Source: Mesostigma viride
Lineage: Eukaryota > Streptophyta > Mesostigmatophyceae > Mesostigmatales > Mesostigmataceae
Direction: 5' to 3'
Length of the DNA: 64,000 nucleotides
NCBI GenBank assembly: GCA_009746045.1
Contig: RPFO01000156.1
Location: forward strand, 5,749,900 to 5,813,899
In this document: positions 1 through 10,061 of the stretch, one piece after another
Numbering within the stretch: position 1 is the stretch's first letter
Layout: every line of letters starts with the position of its first letter
The notes under the pieces: model-generated
What the model was told of the DNA's origin: nothing
Database searches by the model: none
The model's input: the letters and a program-made list of their open reading frames with translations, nothing else
Translations under genes and position numbers: made by a program

Positions 1-1
1 A

Positions 2-331
2 TGCTATCATTGTAAGGAAGTAGGTCATCTTAAACGTGAGTGCCCCAAGTTCCTTTCGGGTGCTCCCCCTCATCCCGACGCTCGCCCTCCTCGTACCCCT
101 CAGCGTGCTCCTATTCGTCCTACTTCAGGACGCATTCCCTCAGCTACCCCTAGTAGGCTGAATGCTGTGCAGGCAGGGCCCCCAGGGTTCCCCTATGATA
201 ATCAGGCTCCCGCACCCTCTTCGCTCCCTCGTGACCCTCCAGCAGTGGCTTTTTCGCCAGGGTCTTCTTCGGGGTTAGTTCATATGGATTTGGGGGGGAG
301 GGGGAACAGTAGGCCTGTCAGCCGGGGGTAA
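2..331 (+). CDS. gag: Gag C-terminus, zinc-knuckle nucleocapsid part (element 1, partial)
   Basis: The window opens exactly at a CCHC zinc knuckle with the spacing C-x2-C-x4-H-x4-C, followed by a Pro/Arg/Ser-rich tail ending at TAA 329-331. The knuckle binds retrotransposon RNA during packaging. The rest of Gag lies upstream of the window. The sequence matches the end of element 2's gag (to 11810) nearly base for base. Its last codons, CGG GGG TAA, are the putative +1 frameshift site into pol. Confidence 0.9.
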   Translation, partial: CYHCKEVGHLKRECPKFLSGAPPHPDARPPRTPQRAPIRPTSGRIPSATPSRLNAVQAGPPGFPYDNQAPAPSSLPRDPPAVAFSPGSSSGLVHMDLGGRGNSRPVSRG

Positions 332-1438
332 CCTGGACAGGTCCTTAGATAGTACCCCAGACAAAAATTTTTGCCTGCCTGTTTTTATAACCTCTGTAGG
401 AGCTGAATCTTCCCTACCACTACGTGTGCGTCCTCTTATGTTCTTGAATGGTGGTTTAACCGTCCCCCACACCGTTGTAGACCCTTTCTTGCACGCTGAT
501 GAACTTTTGAATGTCTCTGTGTTGGTAGATAGCGGTGCGGCTAGCTCCTTTGTGAGCGAGGCCCTAGTTAGGCGTTTAGGACTAGTCCCTACCCCTCACA
601 CCAAACCTGTCACTGTTCATTATGCTGATGGTCGCACCAGTCATTCCCCGGGTACGGTGTCCCTTCCCCTGGTCATACAAGGACGTACTGTCAACCTGAC
701 GGCCACTATAGGCCCTATCACTACCGCTGATGTATTACTAGGATTAGATTGGCACCAGGATAATAAGATTACTATTAATTATGATACCATGGTCATTTGG
801 TTTCCAGATAGCTCTTACTGGGTACCGGAACGTCATTATAGATTGGAAAATTTATCCTTGGTAGATATTACTCCTCCTACACCTGTTGATCCTCCTGTAA
901 GACCTATACCTGAAGTATTAATGTCCAATGATGAGTTGCGTTCTGAACTAAAGGAATATGGATATTTATTATGTATGTTCCTTCAGTTAGAAGTACAGGA
1001 GATACCTATCACTAATAATAGTGTGGATATAGATATAAACACAGTGGATACAATAGGAGTGGGATTTACTGAAAATGAAATAGTAAGATACATGGCTGTG
1101 ATAGATTCCTCAAAAGTTTTTGAAGAAAAGACTCCTTCTTATCCTCCTCCTCGTTCTGTTTTACACCGTGTAGTTATCAAAGACGGTGCAGTTCCTACGC
1201 ACTCTCCGATGTATAGAATGGGCCCTACCGAGTTAAAGGAACTAAAACAGATTTTAGTGTCACTATTAGAAGCAGGATTGATAGAGCCTAGTAACTCTCC
1301 CTACTCAGCTGGTGTCCTGTTAGTTCCTAAGCCAAATGGCAAGTTTCGCCTAGTTACTGATTATAGGAAGTTGAATGATATTACTGTGAAGTCTAAATAC
1401 CCTCTACCTCGTATTGATGATATATTTAATAAGGTTAA
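330..1438 (+). CDS. pol: Pol part 1: aspartic protease and N-terminal RT (element 1, interrupted)
   Basis: The frame lies +1 to gag and opens right at the gag stop. It encodes a retropepsin-type protease with the catalytic DSGA motif (around base 530) and then the start of reverse transcriptase, including the fingers segment with the VTDYRKLND motif. The protein is cut after residues FNKV by the MITE at TTAA 1435-1438. RT resumes at 3142 in the matching frame. There is no independent start codon that clearly belongs to pol, so expression from gag by frameshifting is the simplest reading. With the MITE in place this copy cannot make a full RT. Confidence 0.88.
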
Positions 1439-3137
1439 CCCCTAAATGGGCGGAAATGCTGCCGATAAATCGGCAGTAACTCACCTATTTTGTAAACCAG
1501 CCCCTGTACAACCTAGCAATATCCAATGGCTGTCCTTGGGGGGCAAGCATGTCCATGAGTTGCCCTAAGCCATGATATATCACAACCTCACATATATTCA
1601 TCGTAGGCCATGTATAACTGCCGTCAAAGTCAGGGGGGTCAAGACGAGCGTTTTCATTTTTGGTAGAATGTGCATTTTGAATTATGTTGTAAGAGCTAGG
1701 CACCTACCACTTCAGGGATGATAAACAATTAGTTGCTGAACAGTTTGAGCCATTGGGGTCATCATTTGGGTGGGTATACCAGCAGTTACACCCAGTACAG
1801 CCCATAGGGGTACCGTTGGTAAAAAGCAACCAAGGGGGTAGGAGTGGGCATACTACCTACTAATACCTACTAATATGGCCCCCAACCATGCCAAACAATA
1901 CATTTCCCTTCCACAATGATGGGGAAACATAACTGCATCATCACACTGCCCTTACATGGCACCTATGTGCAGGTGCCACCTTGTCCATGCACGTAGGTAA
2001 CGTGGTACGGATACCCTACGCAAGGCATGCATTCTAGGAGGCAGCCACCAACAAACTAGTGATTTTAAGCCTATTTCAGCCTGCCCTAGCAAGGATAAAC
2101 TAGGCCTAAGCTGCTATAGCTTTCCAGGTGATGGCCAGCACACCTGGTGGCACATGCTGACAATGGGAAGCTTCTACTCACCGGTTACATGCTTGATGAT
2201 GCCACAGAGACCAGCCAACTGCCTCACACTCATGCAATATGTGTGTGGGAAATGTATAACAAACATATATGGAGGTATTCAAACCCATACAGCCTCTAAA
2301 ACTTATCACCATCACCCTGTGGCAGGTCAACTGACTGAGGGAAGCATCTAAGAAGGGTGTTTTAGAAAGGGGCCAGGCCAGGGTCAAGAAAGAGCATGAA
2401 TAATGCAAAAAGAATGTGCTACACAAGCTAGAACGTATATATAAACGTCAAACATCGATAGGAAAACGATGCTTAAGCTTTACCAGGCATGGATGGCGTT
2501 ACCTTGGCCCAGGCGGTGGCCGCAAAATGGCGCATTTCGGCACACCAAAGTTGTGCAGCATGGTCGCTGGATTCGGCGATTTCTGGCCACCCTTGCACGT
2601 TTACGACTAATATGTATCATAAAAAGTACAAAGAAACCGATATATCCTTCAAAATACGCCGGAAAGGTATTGCTGTCAACGTTTCTATCGTCCGGCCTGA
2701 TCGCAGTTTTTTCCAGCAAGAACGCTGCCGACACCTATCAAATGGCATTCCCGCGAACCAAAAATTGGCCTGTATGATCTTTAGGACGTATAAAATCAAT
2801 ATCCTAAGTTTGGCCAGAAAATTCGAACGCAAACGTAAATGCCATGCGTGGGCGCAAGCCGCCATGGCCAGGTCGTCGTTTTCCGGAATGCACGTTGTAC
2901 GTGAAAAAGTACCCTGACCCCTTGTACTTTGACGGTCTGGAACACCTGTTAAACTTGGTCAAAATATAGCAAACCCTAGTATCATGTTCTGGAGAAACTT
3001 ATAAACTTTCATTCTTCTCAGCTAAACGTTTCCTAATTCCCAATAGTATTCTCGCAAACTGGTCCCCCGAGTAGGTGCCGACAAATCGGCTGTAAGTCAC
3101 TTTTTGGCGGAAAATCGGCAGCAAGACCATTTAGGGG
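1439..3137 (+). mobile_element. TTAA-target MITE (piggyBac-like), copy 1
   Basis: This 1,699-bp insertion is flanked by TTAA on both sides (1435-1438 and 3138-3141). Its termini are inverted repeats, CCCCTAAATGG and CCATTTAGGGG. Removing it with one TTAA restores the RT reading frame, and element 2 has the uninterrupted site. TTAA duplications with short TIRs are typical of the piggyBac superfamily. Subterminal palindromes of the type CCGATAAATCGG lie near the ends. No transposase motifs are visible and the small ORFs inside look like chance, so it is read as non-autonomous. A second copy of the same length lies inverted at 51773-53471. Confidence 0.92.
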
Positions 3138-3141
3138 TTAA

Positions 3142-4510
3142 AGGCTCCACTTGTTTCACAGTACTGGATTGTGCGGATGGTTTTTGGCAGTTGCGGATAG
3201 CTCCTGAGGATTGCCATAAAACCGCCTTTGCTACCCCTTTTGGTCATTACCAGTTTAGAGTAGCGGCTATGGGACTCTGTAACTCGCCTGCCTCTTTTCA
3301 AATGTTAATGAATGAAGTGCTTAGACCTGTTATGGGAAATTCTCACCTTCCTCAGGTGTCCTCTGATTTAAAGGATCCTTCCTTCTCCTCTGTTTCTTTA
3401 TCTGAGCATGACCGTTCTTGTGCTCAAGCTTACTTAGATGATATTCTTATTTACTCTCCTGATTTTGAAACGCACCTACGTGATTTAAAGAAAGTATTAG
3501 AAATAATGGCTGAAAATTCTTTGTGGGCGCGCCGTGCTAAAGTGCGTTCGGGTAGGAGTGTCCCATTTTTAGGGCACGTTCTGTCAGATGCCGGGGTCGC
3601 TACCGACCCGGATAAAACTAAGTCAATTCAGGAATGGCCTACTCCTACCGACGTTAAAGGTGTACGTAGTTTCCTAGGAATTGCTTCTTACTATAGGCGT
3701 TTTATCCCGCGTTTCGCAACTATAGCAGCCCCTATTAATCATTTATTAAAGAAGGATATCCCCTTTGTTTGGAGTAGTGAATGTCAGTCGGCTTTTCAGT
3801 GTCTAAAATCCCTACTCCTTTCCCCTCCTGTACTCATCCTACCGGATACTACTAAACCCTTTGTGGTAGCTACAGATGCTAGTAAAGTAGCTATAGGGGG
3901 CGTCCTTCTCCAGGATCAGGGTCAGGGCTTACAGCCAATTGAGTATATCTCTAGGACAATGCTCCCTGCGGAGCGTAACTATCCCGTACACCAGCAGGAA
4001 CTCTTAGCGGTGGTGTATTGTTGCCACGCGTGGCAGCACTTTCTTAAAGGTGCTCAATTTGATGTCTGCCTGAATGAACCCTGTGAGCTAGATCCTTATA
4101 GGTTAGTTATCCAAACGGATCACCGTCCCCTTACCCATCTTCTCTCCCAACCCAACCTTACCCCTCGGCAAGCGCGCTGGATGGAATTTTTAGCACAGTT
4201 TTCCCCTTTTAAACTTCAGTATGTTAAGGGTGTAGATAACATAGTACCAGATGCACTCTCTCGTCGTGCAGATTACTCCTTTTTCGAGGACCTTGATGTT
4301 CTCAATACTACTCTAGTTCCTACTACTATGGGTGTAACCCCTTATGGTGAACTACCTGATGATGAATCCTATGCCTACCTCTTTCATACAGCTGTTCGCA
4401 TGCCTGATCTCCTTTCTCACGTAGGACTCTCTCTCCCGTGTGAGGCCCTTCCCGTGGCCTCGGTGGGGGGGAGGGGAAAAATAAAATTTCTATACCGCTT
4501 AGCCATATAG
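3142..4510 (+). CDS. pol: Pol part 2: RT catalytic core and RNase H (element 1)
   Basis: The frame continues RT after the MITE: LDCADGFWQL (motif A), the motif B region, then YLDD (motif C) with its catalytic aspartates, followed by the connection segment and an RNase H domain beginning near VATDASKVAIGG and including TDHRPL. The segment between motifs B and C carries an insert of about 28 residues rich in Ser/Asp. The frame ends at TAG 4508-4510, just after a slippery heptamer (4474-4480), and the integrase frame is open from that point. This resembles a -1 programmed frameshift rather than a natural protein end. Confidence 0.9.
4474..4480 (+). promoter_or_regulatory. Putative -1 frameshift slippery site (G GGA AAA), element 1
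   Basis: In the RT-RNase H frame the bases read G GGA AAA, the X XXY YYZ pattern of -1 ribosomal slippage. After a -1 slip the frame is open through 4621 and continues into integrase to 6147. A run of G (GGTGGGGGGGAGGGG) lies just upstream. The same heptamer occurs in element 2 at 14250-14256. I did not identify a definite downstream pseudoknot by eye. Confidence 0.65.
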
Positions 4511-6147
4511 CGACTAGGTCAGGAAAGTCTTATGAAAACATAGTCCCTCTAGGACCTCCCCTTCTCTTTGGCAAGGCGGTAGGAGATCTCTTTAAACCTG
4601 TTCTGGATACCTCTGTAGCGATGCCTACCTCTGATCTTGAACGTCTTATTAGTAGATTTACGGCCACTGAGCCGGAAGCATTAGCTGCCATTGCTGCACA
4701 TCCCCAACAATTAGGCAAGCACCCTTGTAAATTTGTAGGTGGGTTTTTATATGTGCAGATAGCAGATTCTCCCCCTCAATGGCGCCTGTATGTCCCTCCT
4801 ATCTGTCGCTCCTCCTTGCTCTTTGAGTTGCATGACTTAGCTGCTCATCAGGGTGGTAAACGGGTACGGGACCTAGTAGCCCGCTCTTATTACTGGCCTT
4901 CCCTTTATAAGGATGTAGATGAGTATGTTAGAACTTGTCAATCTTGCCAGGAAATGAAACCCAATAATGTAGGACAGATAGCAGAACCTAGGACCTTGCC
5001 TGACCCCATCATGCCGTGGGATTCTATCATGATGGATTTTGTAGGACCTTTTAGAAAGAATGAGAGGGGCAATGCCCAGATCCTTGTGTTCATAGATCGT
5101 TTTACTCGTATGTGCCATCTCGTGCCGTGTCCTTTAGAACTCACAGCACGTGATTGCGCACGCCTATACCTCAATAATGTATACAGATATCATGGTTTGA
5201 GTAGGCAGTTTATTAGTGATAAGGATAAGTTATTTACCTCAGATTTTTGGCAGCAGTTTTTCGCTGCCATCGGTACCAAGGTTACCTACGGTACTGCCTA
5301 CCACTCCTCTTCCTCTCATTTAGTAGAGCGTCTTAATAGGGTAGTGGAAGAAGCGCTTAGGCACTATGTTAATGGCTCGGGAAGTGATTGGGAGGATTAT
5401 TTATGTTTAGTAGAATTCTCCCTCAACAATTGCCCCCAGGCTGCGCATGGATATACGCCCTTCTTCCTAGATACTGGTAGACAGCCCCTTACCCCTACCT
5501 CTCTCTTAGCTAGTCCTCTACGGGACAAGGATGATGTGTCCCGAGATACTGTAGAAGGTGTACAGTCCTTACTAGATAGAATGAAAACTGCTCATGACCA
5601 CGCGATCTCAGGGTACCAAAAAGCTCAGTCTAAGTACCTTGCTAGGTTGCGTGCCTCCTTAGATAGAAGAGCACCTGAGATAGAAATAGGAGATCTAGTA
5701 TTAGTAGAAGGCCCCCGTGTTGGCCGTTTTGCTCATAAGTTTGAAGCAGAACTTAAGGTCAAACTTAGGCCCGCCTTCTTAGGACCCTTCCATGTTTTGT
5801 CTAGAGTAGGAAATTTCCTATATAAAGTCGATATCCCTACCTCTTGGCAGACACATTCGAACACCTTCCATAGGAGCCAGCTGAAACTGTACCACCCTAG
5901 TACGTTCGCTGGTAGAGAGCTAGCGCCTGCCCCTTTAGAGCATAACCCTGACACTGGGGAAGTAGAAGACGAAGTAGAAAGCATCGTGGCCCATAGAGAT
6001 ATCAAAAAGGGCCGCGGTACCCAGCGTCAGTATAAAGTGAAGTGGATGTATGCTCGTAGTGAAGTAGATAAGGTCTGGTATACGGAGAGTGAGCTAGATG
6101 GGTGTAGTCGCCTGCTGCAGGAATATAAAACCCTGCACAAGCTCTAG
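4474..6147 (+). CDS. int: Integrase with C-terminal chromodomain (element 1)
   Basis: This is a retroviral-type integrase that inserts the cDNA. The first ATG is at 4621 (508 residues from there), but the frame is open back to the slippery site at 4474. Counted from the ATG: an HHCC zinc-binding module around residues 60-105 (HDLAAH, then CQSC); an RNase H-fold core with D in MMDFVG (~139), D in ISDKDK (~200) and E in LVERLNR (~237); a GPF module near 388; and a chromodomain near 446-500 (VESIVAHRD ... YKVKWMY ... VWYTESEL). Chromodomains on Ty3 integrases are known to steer insertion to histone-marked chromatin. This copy keeps the junction with RNase H open. Confidence 0.93.
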   Translation, partial: GKNKISIPLSHIATRSGKSYENIVPLGPPLLFGKAVGDLFKPVLDTSVAMPTSDLERLISRFTATEPEALAAIAAHPQQLGKHPCKFVGGFLYVQIADSPPQWRLYVPPICRSSLLFELHDLAAHQGGKRVRDLVARSYYWPSLYKDVDEYVRTCQSCQEMKPNNVGQIAEPRTLPDPIMPWDSIMMDFVGPFRKNERGNAQILVFIDRFTRMCHLVPCPLELTARDCARLYLNNVYRYHGLSRQFISDKDKLFTSDFWQQFFAAIGTKVTYGTAYHSSSSHLVERLNRVVEEALRHYVNGSGSDWEDYLCLVEFSLNNCPQAAHGYTPFFLDTGRQPLTPTSLLASPLRDKDDVSRDTVEGVQSLLDRMKTAHDHAISGYQKAQSKYLARLRASLDRRAPEIEIGDLVLVEGPRVGRFAHKFEAELKVKLRPAFLGPFHVLSRVGNFLYKVDIPTSWQTHSNTFHRSQLKLYHPSTFAGRELAPAPLEHNPDTGEVEDEVESIVAHRDIKKGRGTQRQYKVKWMYARSEVDKVWYTESELDGCSRLLQEYKTLHKL

Positions 6148-6223
6148 TTGTAGGCCTTCTCCTCTCTTATGTTATGTCTGCTGTCGACGGGTGGTTGGTT
6201 GTCCCCTCCCCTCCGCAGCCGTC

Positions 6224-6695
6224 ATGTCAGAGCCTACCCCTCCGGCTGAGAGCCCGCTGCCGTCCCTGCCCCTACCGGACCCTGAGCTGTACTTCGAGGC
6301 CCTTCCGGGCCGTTGGGTGTCACGGTCCAGTTTTCCGGGTGGCGTCGTGCAGCCGGCCCTCCAGGCCCAGCATGCGGGTTTAGTCAGGGCGGCTCTCTTC
6401 GGGGTCACGTGGTACGGTCCCTCCCCTGCTGAACCGCACCAGCTTGTTTTGCACGGGTTCGACGATGCCGGCCACTGTTTGCTAGAATGTGGCTCCAGCT
6501 GTCCAGCCCTGGGACAGATAGCTGCGGTTCTCCAGTGCCCCAGGGTGTTTTCCTACCTTTCTACCCCTGTGGGCCGCTCCTGCCTACGGGATGTGTTCCC
6601 CTGGCTTCCGGCCGAGGGTGATGCGGAAATAGATGAGAACCCCTGCGACCTTCTACGGGCCGTAGAGTTCATGGAGATAGCAGACCAGACAGCGG
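6224..6695 (+). CDS. 3' ORF, N-terminal part (element 1, split by element 2)
   Basis: This is the first ~157 codons of an ORF located after integrase, where some retroelements carry env. The ATG is at 6224; the frame is also open upstream and overlaps the last ~50 bases of integrase in its +1 frame. The product starts with a Pro/Glu/Ser-rich stretch and then a compact Cys/His-containing region. No signal peptide is visible. Element 2 has inserted at base 6695; the ORF resumes at 21041 in the correct frame. I do not recognise the family. Confidence 0.75.
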
Positions 6696-7266
6696 TGTTA
6701 CGTCGCGTAACAATTCGTTGTAGTTACGGACGTAAATTAGGTCCTTGGCCTCGGTTGTTCCTAGGTTACGTGCAGTTCTAGTTTGGACATGATTGTCCCC
6801 GTAACAGTACTGTGGTATAGTGGGTGCCTTTGGGCGCCGCGCCGCGTACTATATTAGTGGTCCTTATCCTTTTGTAGAATGTAGTGGACAGGCGTGCATC
6901 TGTGCACCTGCTTGTGTTTCTGTGTTTCTGCAGGCGAGGGCCAGGTCGGCCCGAGCCTGTTGGACCGTTGGTGACCATTTATGCACGTTCCACTCCTTGT
7001 GTGGTCACTCGGCGTGTGTTAAATGAATTAGCACATATTAGCTTGGGTCACGGCAGTTTAGTTGTGTTTCCTTCCTCTTTTCCTGGAGTAAACGGGTTTG
7101 ATTAAATGGCCTATGGCGTATTACAGTAGTACATATGTAAATGCATTGAGATCTGGTTCGTCTCGGTCGTCTTTCGCTAGGGGTGTAAATAGAAGCAGCC
7201 TCACTAGTTTAGGTAGTATCAGGACAGGTAGAGGTAGAGGTGGCGGCCGAGGCTTGCGGCGTAACA
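6696..7266 (+). repeat. 5' LTR of element 2
   Basis: 571 bp, starting TGTTACGTCGCGTAACA and ending GCGGCGTAACA, so the TG...CA ends are extended by the inverted heptamers TGTTACG/CGTAACA. The first 17 bases are themselves nearly palindromic. The LTR should contain promoter and polyadenylation signals, but I could not place a convincing TATA box. A short ORF that runs across the LTR end into the leader (7098-7412) is probably spurious. Confidence 0.93.
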
Positions 7267-7267
7267 A

Positions 7268-7285
7268 TGGACTCGGAGGTAGTTT
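7268..7285 (+). promoter_or_regulatory. Candidate primer binding site (element 2)
   Basis: TGG follows the 5' LTR after one base, the usual start of a tRNA-complementary primer site (the complement of CCA). The following bases, ACTCGGAGG, would pair with a tRNA acceptor end that I cannot identify from memory. Position is the main evidence. Confidence 0.45.
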
Positions 7286-7797
7286 AGATAGAGAGCGAGA
7301 CGACGATCCTTTGCAACATACGTCATTGAATCAACCCTTCCGCGGCTGGGAAAAAGAAGACGACACGTACTTGACAGGTAATGGGCGGGTCGCCGTCAAG
7401 CTAGGAGGATAGTGCTGCCTGATTCAGGACACGCCCTGCCTAGACGTTAGACCTGCTCGAAGCGGAAAATCCTTTCGTATATAGCTCCTGCTCCTCGTCT
7501 TGTTTCCTTAGAAAGATGGTTTACTGCCGTAGACAGTAACTTGCTGGTTTTGGTTCGACGATAGAGAGACGGCTAGCGTCTCGTAGATTACCCTTTTTCT
7601 GCATCGTGCCTGCTTCGTATTTAGACGACCCTTCGCCGGACGCAGAATTCTTGAAACCGGATACTTACGACCACCTGGCGCTGGAAACATCGTCCCTACG
7701 TGCGTCGTCAATCTGGTTCGGTTTCAGACACCCGAGATAAGTCGCCTTCTCCTCGTTCTCCTCATTTGACTGCTCAAGATCTACCAGGTGCGTTACC
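7286..7797 (+). other. Leader region of element 2, no supported gene
   Basis: About 500 bp between the putative primer site and the leader ORF. Short open frames occur, but none has recognisable domains or a counterpart that could be checked, because element 1's leader is outside the window. It probably holds the packaging signal and 5' UTR. Confidence 0.5.
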
Positions 7798-9968
7798 ATG
7801 AGCCAACGGCGATCTTTTACTGCTCCTTCCCATTCTTCTAGCGATAATAGTCTAGCTAAATATTACGTAGTGATTACGCCTCAATGGTCCTCCATTTTCC
7901 TTTCTTGGTCCGACGCTAGGAAGATCGTTCAGAATCGTGAATATAACGTAATTAGGTATAAGAAATTTATGTCCTTTGAAGAAGCTCAGCAGTTCCTTAT
8001 AGATCATAGCCAAACAGATTTAGGCCTGCATGTACGCCCTACTCCTCATGGTCGCCCTCCAGTGTTAATCATCCCACGGTCCTAAATTTAGGACTTTGTC
8101 CTAAATCGTCCTAGTGGTCACTATAACCGAGGTACCGGGGGGGGGGGGTCACTATATGGACCGTACCCCATGTGGACCGTACCCGGCATGATGTACCCGA
8201 CCCGTGGTACCGGCACATGGTACCCGGATTCCGTACCCGGGTACCGGGTATAATGGCGGGAAAGTAGGTACCTCGACCAAAAATATAACCGATTTTGGAG
8301 CGAAAAAGTGGGTGCGGGAATGAAGTGAGGTGGATATGGCGACCTGACAATCGTGGCCGGCGTTTTCACGTGCGTTTATCATTTCGGGCGCCCAGTAGCA
8401 AAAACGAAAGGTTGTTAGTTATGCTTAAAGGCTGTGAATATTTTCTGCGCAAGTTTTTATGTGTAGCGCTGTATCACAGCGGCACAACACAAATGGGTCG
8501 CAGATCGCCTGCTCGCGGAGGGTCGATTTTGGCACAAACATGTTAGTGTATTAGCAATGGTGGTGCGAATCAAGCCAGGAAATTTTTGTGGACGATTTTT
8601 ATTATAGTCTGGAGTTTAGAAACGGAGTATTTGACATGGGAGCGCCTGGGCCGTGATATTCTTGCCCGATTTCCATTGTCGACCATGTTTTAGGGACGTT
8701 CAGGCTGGGCAGCGAGCGCACCTTATAGGTCTTCACTTTCGGTATTTCTTGGACCTAGAACGCAGCACAAGCGTGGTTTATATCATTTTCGAACCGGTTG
8801 GCCAGCTTTGGTGCGCTCAGCTCTCGGAAAGCTGACCTCGCTGCGGATTTCAGCGACTTTTTTGCAACCATCTGGAATGAGGCGACGTAAGTAGCAGGTA
8901 AGTGCCGGGTTGTCCTAGATCATGAGTGTAACTGGCAACGCTGTCGTGGTGTTTTGAGTCAGCCAGCTATGCCTAAAAAGAGGGGACGCTCTCTGTGCAC
9001 ATAACTGTCACACATAGTTGGTTTACGTCATACAATTTTTTACGTCTCTATCTTCGTCGTCCGCTGCAGCTAAAACACACATGCGTAAGAGCAGTTTTAC
9101 TCATGTGTATGTTATAAACCATGGTCCTATGGCCTGCAGTCGTTCAGGGTGTTCTCAGACAGTATATACAGTATGGTTTACGTGTTACATGCACCCTGAA
9201 TTCGCTCACAAAGCGTTGCATGTTAGCACAACGTTGTTTTGTAACTTGATTTGGCTGCATTCATGTGTTAGTTGCAAAGCAAATGCAATGTTTTTTCATC
9301 GCTGGGTGGTGGCCAGCATGTCCGTGATGTCAAAGAAGGTTTGGCATGTGCTTAGAGAAAGTTTACCGCAAGGGGTGGGCCATGTTCAAGCCGGGCAACC
9401 TCAGCAACCATGCAACCCTATATTGCATTACCTGCACCATCTGTGACACCGTTAATCACGCGTATATATAGAGGCAGCCACAGCAGGGTATGGCCTTGTT
9501 ATACTCTGCCCCGCCATCCCAAGGCCTCGTAGGGTCCCCTAGCGCTTGTAAGATGCTCAAGGGACCGTGTGGATAGCATGGTCATGCGTTGACAATAATT
9601 GGTCCTAATGGTCCTAAAACCCACATTTTGGCCAAATTCGCGCTTTGAGGTCTGGCAGGTGGCAGGGCCCATTCATGCACTAAATGTAATTATTTGACCC
9701 CAGGTTTTTGATAGAAACTAAAAAAGTGTGTTATCTGTCATGGGCACGAATGCCAGGGTCAAATTTTAATGTTTGCATATATATTTTTTAATTCCACTTG
9801 GTCCTAAATTTAGGACTTTTACTGGGAAGATGGACACCAGTAGAAGCTCTAGTCTTTGCTACCCCTCCTTCTTCTCCCCCTAAACGGGCTGCATCTGCAT
9901 CTGCTTCAGATACTCCTCTCACTTTGGAGTTTGGTTCCCTATCCATTACTGTTGTTAAAAAGGATTGA
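7798..9968 (+). CDS. Leader ORF with RNase H1-N / viroplasmin-like domain (interrupted)
   Basis: An ATG-started frame upstream of gag encodes a short Ser-rich lead and then KYYVVITPQWSSIFLSW ... YKKFMSFEEAQQFLIDH. This resembles the small RNA:DNA-hybrid-binding fold at the N-terminus of RNase H1, which is also found in caulimovirus viroplasmin (Cauli_VI). The frame runs to 8062, is interrupted by the TG...CA element 8063-9836, and resumes at 9841 in the matching frame to TGA 9966-9968; about 130 residues in all. The tail is Pro/Ser/Ala-rich. Inference: it may bind the element's RNA:DNA hybrids during reverse transcription. The domain call rests on motif resemblance only. Confidence 0.7.
8063..9836 (+). 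mobile_element. 1.77-kb TG...CA element, copy A
   Basis: This 1,774-bp insertion starts TGTTAATC and ends GATGGACA, flanked by CCAG duplications (8059-8062 and 9837-9840); a 5-bp reading, CCAGT, is equally possible. The 16-bp palindrome GTCCTAAATTTAGGAC lies near both ends. A GTACCC-rich subterminal cluster lies at about 8130-8270, and a TATATATA box at about 9460. No integrase, RT or transposase is visible. It could be a solo LTR of another retroelement or a non-autonomous DNA transposon of TGT...ACA type (Ginger-like). The ORF at 9018-9446 shows no recognisable domain. A near-identical copy is at 18814-20585. Confidence 0.85.
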
Positions 9969-10061
9969 TTTTAATTTTGTTCCTGCTGCAGACCTTCAAG
10001 GTTTTTCCTTTTTCTTTTGTTGCTTTCTTCTTTTGATTCCTATTCCTTTACGTAATTAAAG

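Noticed and set aside
2489-2917. 142-codon ORF in the TTAA MITE, also in copy 2
   Set aside because: Several overlapping frames are equally open, none resembles a transposase, and no start context or domain supports it.
7098-7412. Arg/Gly-rich ORF across the 5' LTR end
   Set aside because: It begins inside the LTR and its composition mirrors GGTAGAGGT repeats in the LTR end; no counterpart supports it.
9018-9446. 142-codon ORF inside the TG...CA element, present in both copies
   Set aside because: The two copies are near-identical by recency, so conservation is uninformative; no domain or biased composition supports coding.
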